A DNA stretch of 10,136 nucleotides from JANWYU01 sp964655485. Its GTDB lineage: Bacteria > Bdellovibrionota > Bdellovibrionia > Bdellovibrionales > Bdellovibrionaceae. This document shows positions 1 through 6,505 of this stretch, piece by piece. The stretch is taken from positions 1-10,136 of the forward strand of contig CAZZMS010000103.1 in assembly GCA_964655485.1 (NCBI GenBank), in the 5' to 3' direction. How positions within the stretch are numbered: the first letter of the stretch is position 1; each line of letters opens with the position of its first letter. A program made the translations under genes and the position numbers. The notes under the pieces were generated by a model. The model was given only the letters and a program-made list of their open reading frames with translations, was not told where the DNA came from and did not search any database.

Positions 1-1914
1 TAATTGAGCCATTGGATGGGAGCTCTTAAGCTCGATGACCCGAACCAAATGCGGAGGCTGCTGAGACTTAAGCTCTCTGGGATAAATTTCTATCCGGTAA
101 CACCAAGTTTTTTCTAAAAGGTGCTGCAAAATCCGAGGAAACTCTAGGTTTTCTCGCCGCAAGCCCTCGCGCATGAACTCCTCAAGGGTGGGGATGTCGC
201 GCACTTCCCACTTGAACTGCTCAATCATCGGGCCATGATCCATTTCTTCATCCACAAAATGTACGGAAAAACCATGCTCCTGAATCCCCTCTGCCCAAGC
301 TCTCTCATATGCATGTAAGCCCGGAAACTGCGGTAACAAAGAGGGATGAATATTCACCACGGAATAAGGTGGAAAATGTCCTAAGAAAAAAGAGCTAAGT
401 AACCGACGGTAACCTGCTAGAACGATCAGATCAAAAGAAAGCTGGTTTAAGCACTCGATCACGCTACACTCATGAGCTTGGCGATCCCCCTCCCACGGGA
501 TCACATAACACGGCAGCCCCCAGGATTGAGCTTTTTGAACGACCTCAGCCTGCGGATTATCGGTCAGCAAGGCCACCACAGAAAAACGTTTCTGGGTGAC
601 CCCAAAAGAGCGAACCAAGCTTTCTGCATTACTTCCTCGGCCAGAGGCAAAAACCACAACCCGTACCGCCTGAGCGGGAGTAAGACCTATGTCCCGCCGA
701 TAGTCTTTTGCCGCAAAATGAATGGATGGCACCTTTTCGTAAGCTAAGGCGCGTGCTTCCTGCCATGAGGTCGCCGTGCCGGTAACACCAAAAACTCGCC
801 CGCCTTTAGCTACATAGCGACCTGAATCCACCGAGACCCCCGCGGGGAAAAAACCTGACTCCCAGCTCGTCCATGAAATCGCCTCTCCTGCTCCCACCGC
901 CTCGGGGTAAGGCCCCTGACATAACACCACATGAACGGATTTTTGCCTCGATTTTCTAAGTGAGCTTTCCCAAGTTTGCGCTTGCCGTAGCTCCCTGCGC
1001 AAAAAAGCCTGAAGTAACTCTACGAAGACATCAGGATTCCACAAACTCACCAAGGCCTGAGTTTCTGGATCCCCGAGTCGAGCGTTAAACTCTAAAACCC
1101 GAAAACCCTCAGCTGTTTTCATTAAGCCGGCATAGAGAAATCCCTCGTAAGGCACTCCTTTTTGTTTAAGGGTTTTAAGCACAGGACGGAAAATTTTTTC
1201 TCCGATCTCGACTTCCTCATCTCGGGTAACAAAAGGAGAAGGCGATAAAGCACCCATACCACCCGTATTAGGTCCTTGATCGGCATCATAGCGCCGTTTG
1301 TAATCCGTGTCGGTCCCTAAAAAAATAAAATCTTCGTCTTGACATAGAGCAAAGGCTGAAACCTCAACCCCTGATAAGAACTCTTCCACCAAAAAAAAGC
1401 TATCAGACGGATCTGACCAGAACTCATAAGCCGTGCTAAGCGCTTGTTTCGCATCGGAGGTGATAACCACCCCTTTGCCTCCCGCCAGTCCGTTTTTTTT
1501 CAAAACCCAAGGGGGTGGAGTTTTTTTCAGATACTCTTCAAAGCGCGCTTGGTCCTGTTTGGTGAAACTTTCACTTTTAGCAAATAAGACCTGAGCCTCT
1601 TTCATCACATTTTTAGCAAACTGCTTGGAACACTCCATCTGAGCCGCTTCCGGAGAGGGGCCCAAAACCCGATAAGCTTTGTCCCTTAATCCTTGGGCCA
1701 CTCCATTAATCAGGTAAGCCTCACTTCCTACGATCACCAAGTCCCAAGGTCCATTGAGCTCTGATGAGGGCCATGCCCGCACCTTACTTGGGTGCACTAA
1801 ACTTACAGCCGAGCTCGCCGGCCAGACGTCAACACTCAGTACTTTATCGCTTTGGCTAAGTAACCAAGCGAGCGCAGACTCTCGCCCTCCCGCACCCAAG
1901 ATAAGCACTCTCAT
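1..1914 (-). CDS. purD-purN: PurD-PurN fusion: phosphoribosylamine-glycine ligase / GAR formyltransferase (partial, runs off left edge)
   Basis: One open frame of 638 codons with no stop before position 1. Residues 1 to about 410 are PurD (ATP-grasp; phosphoribosylamine + glycine + ATP to GAR): GAGGRE (7-12), ATP-grasp lysine segment LKKNGLAGGKG (138-148), GPNTGGMGA (214-222), EFNARLGDPETQ (275-286) and the terminal RDIG (407-410). After a linker of only about five residues, 417 onward is PurN (GAR + 10-formyl-THF to FGAR): phosphate loop SGRGSN (424-429), NIHPSLLP with catalytic N521 and H523, and D559 in EEMDHGP. The start ATG overlaps the purC stop in an ATGA and follows a strong AGGAGGT. 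Oddities: GGREHA is GGRESA, GPEAPL is GSEAYL, the usual PGNAG segment is missing, and the folate-pocket AG(F/Y)MRIL reads AGYRRLL. All PurN catalytic residues are present, so activity is expected. The PurN part already has about 222 residues, so the true end is probably just outside the window. Domain assignment is firm; bifunctional catalysis is inferred. Confidence 0.95.
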   Translation of the reverse strand, partial: MRVLILGAGGRESALAWLLSQSDKVLSVDVWPASSAVSLVHPSKVRAWPSSELNGPWDLVIVGSEAYLINGVAQGLRDKAYRVLGPSPEAAQMECSKQFAKNVMKEAQVLFAKSESFTKQDQARFEEYLKKTPPPWVLKKNGLAGGKGVVITSDAKQALSTAYEFWSDPSDSFFLVEEFLSGVEVSAFALCQDEDFIFLGTDTDYKRRYDADQGPNTGGMGALSPSPFVTRDEEVEIGEKIFRPVLKTLKQKGVPYEGFLYAGLMKTAEGFRVLEFNARLGDPETQALVSLWNPDVFVELLQAFLRRELRQAQTWESSLRKSRQKSVHVVLCQGPYPEAVGAGEAISWTSWESGFFPAGVSVDSGRYVAKGGRVFGVTGTATSWQEARALAYEKVPSIHFAAKDYRRDIGLTPAQAVRVVVFASGRGSNAESLVRSFGVTQKRFSVVALLTDNPQAEVVQKAQSWGLPCYVIPWEGDRQAHECSVIECLNQLSFDLIVLAGYRRLLSSFFLGHFPPYSVVNIHPSLLPQFPGLHAYERAWAEGIQEHGFSVHFVDEEMDHGPMIEQFKWEVRDIPTLEEFMREGLRRENLEFPRILQHLLEKTWCYRIEIYPRELKSQQPPHLVRVIELKSSHPMAQL

Positions 1915-2858
1915 GAGACCTCCTGTACGGCAGCAGCCACTCTTTCATAGGCCCCTCGATATTGCCTAGACACCTGTCTTATTAGATCGGCAGGAGCCGA
2001 GGGCGGCCTAAGCCCGAGACTCTCCGCTTGTTGCCATGCCTCTTGACCCAGGCAGACATGCTTCAACTCTTGCCAGCGCTGATACCAATCAGTGCCTCTG
2101 TAGAACTCCCGCAAACACTCTTTGCCCCAGATCTCTCCACTGATTTGATCTTCGATTCGTAGCTCATCCAGAGTCACAGCATCCACGAGCATCTGATCCG
2201 CGTCGTACCAAGCCCACTCCAGTTTTCCATCCCACAAAGTAAAGCCCGCATGCTGAAAAAGCTTTTGTAGTAACATCGCTACCTCTGTGATTTGCTTTTG
2301 CCACTTTTGGAAATCGTAAAACCCCATGTGACTGATCTCACAAGCTTCCCTATCACTCAGGTAGCGATCCCCCGCCTCAAGTTTGGTGAAACACTCGAGG
2401 ATCGGTTGAGACCATACCTGCCCCACAGGTGTATGCGGATAACGTTTTAAGTAAGAACTTCCCGCAGTAACTCCAAAACGAAAAACCCACTCCATGGGGA
2501 TTAAAGCTCGGGCTGGACGATGTTGATAGGCAGAATAATCATAACGACTCTCGGAGGTTACCCAAATAGGCCTTAGGACTTCCACTTTTTTAACGGGAAG
2601 CCAAGCCTCGCCAAGACTCATAGTAACGCCTTCATCACTTTTTGCTGCAAGCCGATGCGTGAGCACTCCATGGGACTCCAAGTATTGATACACAACCGAA
2701 GTCAGACGGCAGGAATACTTTCCCTTATCAGGGATAAGATCTGGCATTTTCCCCCAATCAAAGATGGAATATTGATCGAGAAACTCAAAAGCAAAATATT
2801 CACCGAGGTCCCAAATATTTTTACTACTTCCCGGATAAAACAGCTTGGGTTTTAACAA
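1911..2858 (-). CDS. purC: SAICAR synthetase (phosphoribosylaminoimidazole-succinocarboxamide synthase), divergent type
   Basis: 315 residues. PurC joins aspartate to CAIR using ATP, giving SAICAR in de novo purine synthesis. Family landmarks in order: N-terminal phosphate-binding segment YPGSSKNIW (8-16; the usual form is Y-x-GK-x-K-x-x-Y), DQYSIFDWGKMPDLIPDKG (28-46), PMEWVFRFGVTAGS (121-134; family P-x-E-x-x-x-R-x-x-x-x-GS), PILECFTKLEAGD (152-164; family P-x-x-x-x-x-TK), and the C-terminal WDGKLEW plus VDAVTLDELR (225-234). The last replaces the textbook DE-x-x-TPDSSR. From memory, the SVFD(W/Y)GKMPD form marks a divergent bacterial/archaeal PurC branch, longer than the E. coli enzyme (237 residues). 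The start is TTG at 2858, backed by AAGGAG six bases upstream; the next Met (M38) lies inside the conserved core and is too late. It overlaps the purF stop by 7 bases and the next gene by 4. Its substrate comes from the PurK/PurE pair encoded divergently nearby. Confidence 0.9.
   Translation of the reverse strand: MLKPKLFYPGSSKNIWDLGEYFAFEFLDQYSIFDWGKMPDLIPDKGKYSCRLTSVVYQYLESHGVLTHRLAAKSDEGVTMSLGEAWLPVKKVEVLRPIWVTSESRYDYSAYQHRPARALIPMEWVFRFGVTAGSSYLKRYPHTPVGQVWSQPILECFTKLEAGDRYLSDREACEISHMGFYDFQKWQKQITEVAMLLQKLFQHAGFTLWDGKLEWAWYDADQMLVDAVTLDELRIEDQISGEIWGKECLREFYRGTDWYQRWQELKHVCLGQEAWQQAESLGLRPPSAPADLIRQVSRQYRGAYERVAAAVQEVS
1918..1924 (-). promoter_or_regulatory. Ribosome binding site of the purD-purN fusion
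   Basis: AGGAGGT on the minus strand, three bases before the ATG at 1914, inside the last codons of purC. It is close to a perfect Shine-Dalgarno sequence and fixes the fusion's start at the ATGA overlap, implying coupled translation with purC. Confidence 0.8.
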
Positions 2859-4342
2859 CTCTCTCTCCTTTGTTGCTCAAACCTTTGAATCTCAAGCTCC
2901 TGTAAAGGCAAGGGATACCGACCGTCAAAACAAGCATGACAAATCTGATCCCCACGACCAATGGCCTCCTTGAGACGATGCTGCTCAAGATAAAACACTC
3001 CTTCAACCCCCAGAGTCTTAGCCAAGTCAGATTCCCGCACCTGATTAAGTAACAACTCATCCGCCAGAGGAAAATCTACACCTAAGTAACAGGGATAACG
3101 CACCGGCGGAGTAGCACTCGCTAAATACACCGCCTTGGCTCCCGCTTTTTTTAGCATTCTAACAATCTTTTTAGCTGTCGTTCCCCTGACAATGGAGTCA
3201 TCCACGAGCAAAATCGTGCGACCCGCAATTTCCTCCTGAACAGGTAACAATTTCATTTCCAAGGCCGCCTCACGCATTTTTTGCGAAGGCAGAATGAAGC
3301 TTCTTTGAATGTAGCGATTTTTCAAAATGACTTCACGATACGGGACGGACAAACTCTCACTGAGAGCTAAAGCCGCTATGCGGCTCGTTTCCGGCACACT
3401 GGCGACAAGATCGAGATGGGAAAGCCCCGCGCCCAACTTGGACCTGACACTTTCAGCTAACAGCTGACCTAGCCGCTGGCGCACCTGATAAACAGAACGC
3501 CCCTCTAAACGTCCTTCGGCTGAAGCAAAATAAGCCCACTCAAAAGAACAAGGAAACTGGCCCATCGAAGACGATTTGCTATAGGTAAGGATCTGATGAT
3601 CGCGGCTCACCAAAACCATCTCCCCCGGAGCCAAGGGACGAATTTCTGTAAGCCCCAACCATTGCAACACATAAGATTCCGACGCAAATGCGGTGACCCA
3701 CTCACCATGCTGACTTTGTCCTCGCCCCATGAGTAAAGGACGAATCCCCAAAGGATCGCGAAATGCTAGTAAGCCCAACTCCCCCACAATAGCTACACCC
3801 GAATAAGCCCCCTGCACGGCGGGATGGAGAATGTGACCCATAAGCTCCAAGGCCTGCTTAGGCTCGCCCAATAGAGCGGAATTTTTTTGAACCGCTTCCT
3901 CCAGATGACAACTCAGCCAATACAACAGTGTTTCCGCGTCGTTGTCAGAAAGAAACACTTTTTTCCATTTTTTTCGTAAAACCTCTCTGAGAGCGAGATG
4001 ATTCGTGATATTCCCGTTATAGGCCAAACCAAACCCCGATAAAGCATGAGTAAAAAAAGGCTGCAACTGCCCCAAGGAGGATCCAGCTTGCTCTTTGCGT
4101 GCCACTGTGCTGTAGCGCACATGGGCTATAGCAGCTTGGCCTGTCAGCGTGAGGTCCTTGTCATTGATTTTTTTGATAAGCGAATGCACCAAGCCTTTCG
4201 CGCGCAGGAGTTGAAACTTAGCCTCCCCAGGATCCCAGGTAAGCACTCCACTTCCTTCTTGCCCCCGATGCTGCAAGAAGAATAAAGCATCCGCAATTTG
4301 CGGTACCATATCGGATCCCATAAGTCCTAAAACACCACACAT
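2852..4342 (-). CDS. purF: Amidophosphoribosyltransferase, [4Fe-4S] type
   Basis: 496 residues, full length. Catalyses the first committed purine step: PRPP + glutamine to phosphoribosylamine. The N-terminal Ntn glutaminase domain begins MCGVLG with the nucleophile Cys directly after Met, so no propeptide has to be removed (B. subtilis PurF carries one). Glutaminase landmarks are HVRYST (74-79) and YNGNI (108-112). The PRTase domain has the PRPP loop LLVDDSIVRGTT (378-389). Four cysteines match the B. subtilis-type iron-sulfur ligands: C265 (PCSFEWAYFA), C418 (YPCYLG), C468 and C471 (CHACFDGRYP). An oxygen-sensitive [4Fe-4S] enzyme is therefore likely. The start ATG is preceded by GGAGGG nine bases upstream. 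It is the first gene of the minus-strand purine operon, with its control region shared with divergent purK. Its unstable product is the substrate of the PurD half of the fusion two genes downstream. Confidence 0.97.
   Translation of the reverse strand: MCGVLGLMGSDMVPQIADALFFLQHRGQEGSGVLTWDPGEAKFQLLRAKGLVHSLIKKINDKDLTLTGQAAIAHVRYSTVARKEQAGSSLGQLQPFFTHALSGFGLAYNGNITNHLALREVLRKKWKKVFLSDNDAETLLYWLSCHLEEAVQKNSALLGEPKQALELMGHILHPAVQGAYSGVAIVGELGLLAFRDPLGIRPLLMGRGQSQHGEWVTAFASESYVLQWLGLTEIRPLAPGEMVLVSRDHQILTYSKSSSMGQFPCSFEWAYFASAEGRLEGRSVYQVRQRLGQLLAESVRSKLGAGLSHLDLVASVPETSRIAALALSESLSVPYREVILKNRYIQRSFILPSQKMREAALEMKLLPVQEEIAGRTILLVDDSIVRGTTAKKIVRMLKKAGAKAVYLASATPPVRYPCYLGVDFPLADELLLNQVRESDLAKTLGVEGVFYLEQHRLKEAIGRGDQICHACFDGRYPLPLQELEIQRFEQQRRESC
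2865..2870 (-). promoter_or_regulatory. Ribosome binding site that decides the TTG start of purC
   Basis: AAGGAG on the minus strand, six bases ahead of TTG (2858-2856), within the last codons of purF. No ATG or GTG is available before the conserved PurC core, so this site supports the rare TTG start. Confidence 0.7.
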
Positions 4343-4424
4343 AAATGAACACCCTCCAAAGCCTAGTCCCCGGTAGCTTCACTCTTTGTCACCATCTAAA
4401 ACCTCTCTCCAAAAAGGTCTATGA

Positions 4425-4476
4425 GTGTTACCCTGCCGCAAGCAGAGTTAAAAGATCCCTTCGGCTTGGGTAACAC
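4425..4476 (-). promoter_or_regulatory. Long inverted repeat in the purF upstream region (possible leader RNA structure or operator)
   Basis: GTGTTACCC (4425-4433) and GGGTAACAC (4468-4476) are perfect 9-bp inverted copies separated by 34 bases. In a purF transcript they would close a stem about 85-135 bases ahead of the start codon, with a smaller hairpin possible inside (TGC/GCA around TTGCG, 4434-4444). No U-tract follows directly, so it is not a plain terminator. I could not match it to the purine, ZTP, glycine, THF, SAM or TPP riboswitch consensus from memory. It could also be a two-half-site protein operator. No convincing sigma-70 promoter for purF was found between 4343 and 4556. Confidence 0.4.
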
Positions 4477-4513
4477 AACAGTCTCGCCATCCCTCATCCC
4501 AAGTCCTCATCGG

Positions 4514-4540
4514 TTGACATTTTCCGCTTAGCGGCCTAAT
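4514..4540 (+). promoter_or_regulatory. Likely purK-purE promoter with palindrome in the spacer
   Basis: A perfect -35 hexamer TTGACA (4514-4519) is followed by the best -10 match CCTAAT (4535-4540, 4 of 6 bases) with a 15-base spacer, shorter than the ideal 17. TAATCA at 4537 would give 17 bases but matches poorly. The spacer contains CCGCT-T-AGCGG (4524-4534), a 5-bp-arm palindrome where a repressor would block RNA polymerase. The -10 ends only 16 bases before the purK ATG, so the mRNA leader would be about ten bases with no Shine-Dalgarno. Confidence 0.5.
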
Positions 4541-4556
4541 CACAAAAACACTTACT

Positions 4557-5723
4557 ATGAGAGCAGCCGACAAAAGTTTTTTTTCCTCTTCCAGCAAACC
4601 ACGCATCGGATTTCTCGGCGATGGCCAACTGGCCCGATTTCTTGCCCTGCGCGGACACACTCTGGCTTTGGACATGAGTGCGGTCAGCTTAGATCCCACT
4701 CACTCCCCCTTGCGCGGACTTGTGAGACTGTTTCCCATTCATGATTATCTCGCCGGCTCTTTGCGGGTCTTTTTCGAAAATAACGATATTATTATTTTGG
4801 AAAATGAGTTTGCGCAATCTTCTGAGCTTCAAGAATTAGTTAAGATTTATCCCCATGTGCAAACGATCCCCGACCTGGCAAGCTACGCCGCTGTCGACAA
4901 TAAATGGAAGCAAAAACAACTGATGGAATCCTTGGGAATCCCGGTCCCACGTTACCAACTCATTGAGCACGAAAAAGAACTTGCATCCCTCACTTACCCC
5001 GTTTTTGGCAAATTTATTCGCGGTGGTTACGATGGCAAGGGTAACATCTTGTTACGTGATGTAGAATCGGCACGTGCAGCTTTAAGGACAGGTGGTGCCT
5101 TCCTGGCCGAAGAGGTATTAGAACTCAAAAAAGAGTGTGCCATTTTGGTAGCTCGGCACGCTGGAACAGGACAAATCTTAGAGTGGCCTGTGGTGGATAC
5201 CTGGCAGGAAAATTCCGTATGTCAGTATGTCATGTTACCCAGTGAACTTCCCCCGAAACAACAAGCTCAGATCACCCAGTATGCAGCCAAAACCTTAAGT
5301 CACCTCGATGCCCATGGACTTTTTGCTTTTGAGTTTTTTATCACCCAAGATGACAGAGTTCTTTTTAATGAAATCGCCCCACGACCGCACAACACAGGAC
5401 ATTGGACTCTTGAGGCCTGTCAGCTCTCACAGTACGATGCCTGCCTGTACTTGGCCCTGGGCATACAACTCCCCTCTCCCACCTCTTTTTTTCCTGCTAT
5501 CGGTATGTTGAATTTATTCGGAACGCAAAGTGGTCCAGCGCATCTTAAAAGTTCGCTCAAGGATTTTGCTCAGTCTAGCCCAGACCTGCGAAGCTACCTA
5601 CATCTTTATGGAAAACTCCAATCTAAGCCCGGACGAAAAATGGGCCATGTGACATTGGTGGGTCACAATAAACAACACATTCTAAAAAAAATCCTAGAGT
5701 GGAAAGGACAATATGAACTCTGA
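4557..5723 (+). CDS. purK: N5-carboxyaminoimidazole ribonucleotide synthase
   Basis: 388 residues, usual family length. ATP-grasp enzyme that carboxylates AIR with bicarbonate and ATP to N5-CAIR. Landmarks: N-terminal dinucleotide-type loop IGFLGDGQLARF (17-28; family GGGQLGRM), ATP-grasp segment GKFIRGGYDGKGN (151-163), EE at 185-186 before the second nucleotide strand, EFFI (259-262), NEIAPRPHNTGHWT (271-284), LNLFG (318-322) and the C-terminal HLYGK/PGRKMGHVT (349-366). The loop carries Asp and Ala where Gly is usual, a mild departure. The ATG at 4557 is the only start: a stop (TGA at 4515) lies upstream in frame with no other start codon between, and no internal start precedes the first motif. 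There is no Shine-Dalgarno before it. About 14 residues precede the conserved core, including a T8 run at codons 7-9. It overlaps purE by 11 bases. Confidence 0.96.
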   Translation: MRAADKSFFSSSSKPRIGFLGDGQLARFLALRGHTLALDMSAVSLDPTHSPLRGLVRLFPIHDYLAGSLRVFFENNDIIILENEFAQSSELQELVKIYPHVQTIPDLASYAAVDNKWKQKQLMESLGIPVPRYQLIEHEKELASLTYPVFGKFIRGGYDGKGNILLRDVESARAALRTGGAFLAEEVLELKKECAILVARHAGTGQILEWPVVDTWQENSVCQYVMLPSELPPKQQAQITQYAAKTLSHLDAHGLFAFEFFITQDDRVLFNEIAPRPHNTGHWTLEACQLSQYDACLYLALGIQLPSPTSFFPAIGMLNLFGTQSGPAHLKSSLKDFAQSSPDLRSYLHLYGKLQSKPGRKMGHVTLVGHNKQHILKKILEWKGQYEL

Positions 5724-6180
5724 AAATAAGGCTGCACGCGACTTTGCAGCAACCCAAAAACAGAACCATCCCAAGCCCCTCGTCGGCATCATCATGGGAA
5801 GTCTTTCCGACTGGCCTGTTATGCAAGAAGCTCTCTCACCTTTGGAAGAAGCTAGCATCCCTTTCGAAGTCGATATTGTCTCTGCCCATCGCACCCCCCA
5901 CAAAATGTACGAATATGCCGCATCTGCTGCTGATCGTGGGTTAAAGCTCATTATCGCAGGAGCCGGCGGAGCGGCCCACCTTCCCGGGATGGTCGCTTCT
6001 TTGACCGAGTTACCTGTCATCGGTGTGCCAGTTCCCAGTCGTCATCTCAAAGGATTAGATTCTCTCCTGTCTATTGTTCAAATGCCACGTGGGGTACCTG
6101 TAGCCACAGTCGCCATAGGGGGAGCGGAGAATGCGGGACGTCTAGCGGTTAAAATTCTGCGAGTCCTCGCCATGGGTTAA
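5713..6180 (+). CDS. purE: N5-CAIR mutase (class I PurE)
   Basis: 155 residues. Isomerises N5-CAIR from PurK to CAIR, the substrate of PurC. Class I signature is complete: IIMGSLSDW (26-34), SAHRTPHKM (57-65) with catalytic H59, AGAGGAAHLPGM (82-93), PVIGVPV (101-107), and QMPRGVPVATVAIG (123-136) followed by ENAGRLA (139-145). The co-encoded PurK confirms the two-step bacterial route rather than the one-step class II AIR carboxylase. About 22 residues (rich in K, Q and N) precede the usual start of PurE. The ATG at 5713 lies inside the end of purK with AAAGGA four bases upstream, and the next Met (M28) is in the active-site loop, so the extension is probably real. The two genes form a translationally coupled unit. 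Confidence 0.97.
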   Translation: MNSENKAARDFAATQKQNHPKPLVGIIMGSLSDWPVMQEALSPLEEASIPFEVDIVSAHRTPHKMYEYAASAADRGLKLIIAGAGGAAHLPGMVASLTELPVIGVPVPSRHLKGLDSLLSIVQMPRGVPVATVAIGGAENAGRLAVKILRVLAMG

Positions 6181-6274
6181 TAACTTTCGCGGTCATACTC
6201 CTTTTTTGTTTGCGCACTGTCAAAGCTTTGGGGGAGCTATTGAATTTCTTATGCGCTTGTGGTGAGTTAGGTTC

Positions 6275-6505
6275 ATGTATTCGGCAGCTTTTTTGGAAGA
6301 ACGATTGAAGCAACACTTTCCCGATGCGCATATTCAGGTCTTTGATCTCACAGGTGGTGGCGATCATTGGGAAGTGAAAATAGCCTCCTCACGCTTCAAA
6401 GGATTAACCCGGATCCGCCAACACCAGTTAGTGATGGAAGCTTTCGCCAACGAATTAAAAGATGGTAGCTTGCACGCTTTGTCTATTAAAACGGAGGTTT
6501 TATGA
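6275..6505 (+). CDS. bolA: BolA family protein
   Basis: 76 residues, normal for a short BolA. BolA proteins bind a [2Fe-2S] cluster together with CGFS monothiol glutaredoxins and act in iron-sulfur handling. The class II KH-like fold shows as the first helix (about 4-14), DLTGGGDHWEV (24-34), SRFKGLTRIRQHQLVMEA (39-56) and the closing strand HALSIKT (67-73). The invariant ligand histidine is H50. H31 in the GGGDH loop is the probable second ligand, so this is the His-type rather than the Cys-type loop. An in-frame TGA at 6263 makes the ATG at 6275 the first start; the Shine-Dalgarno is weak (TTAGG). The gene overlaps the glutaredoxin gene by four bases (ATGA), which strongly suggests that the two proteins are made together and pair. 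A regulatory or DNA-binding role as in E. coli BolA cannot be excluded. Confidence 0.93.
   Translation: MYSAAFLEERLKQHFPDAHIQVFDLTGGGDHWEVKIASSRFKGLTRIRQHQLVMEAFANELKDGSLHALSIKTEVL

Noticed and set aside
472..747. Plus-strand open frame within the purN domain
   Set aside because: It lies fully opposite the PurN coding frame, has no Shine-Dalgarno and resembles no known family.
96..793. Repeated 13-mer CCGGTAACACCAA in purN (94) and purD (779)
   Set aside because: It falls in different reading frames with unrelated residues, and one such 13-mer repeat is about what chance gives in 10 kb; it is only counted under the heptamer observation.
1754..1969. Plus-strand open frame opposite the start of purD
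   Set aside because: Shadow of purD/purC; composition follows the antisense of GAGGRE and flanking codons.
4448..4699. Minus-strand open frame crossing the purF-purK control region into purK
   Set aside because: It overlaps the purK start and promoter, is Arg-rich low-complexity antisense sequence and has no family resemblance.
6181..6274. Possible promoter or terminator between purE and bolA
   Set aside because: TTGAAT at 6240 has no matching -10 at a proper distance, and no stem precedes the T6 run at 6203; the 94 bases show nothing I can support.
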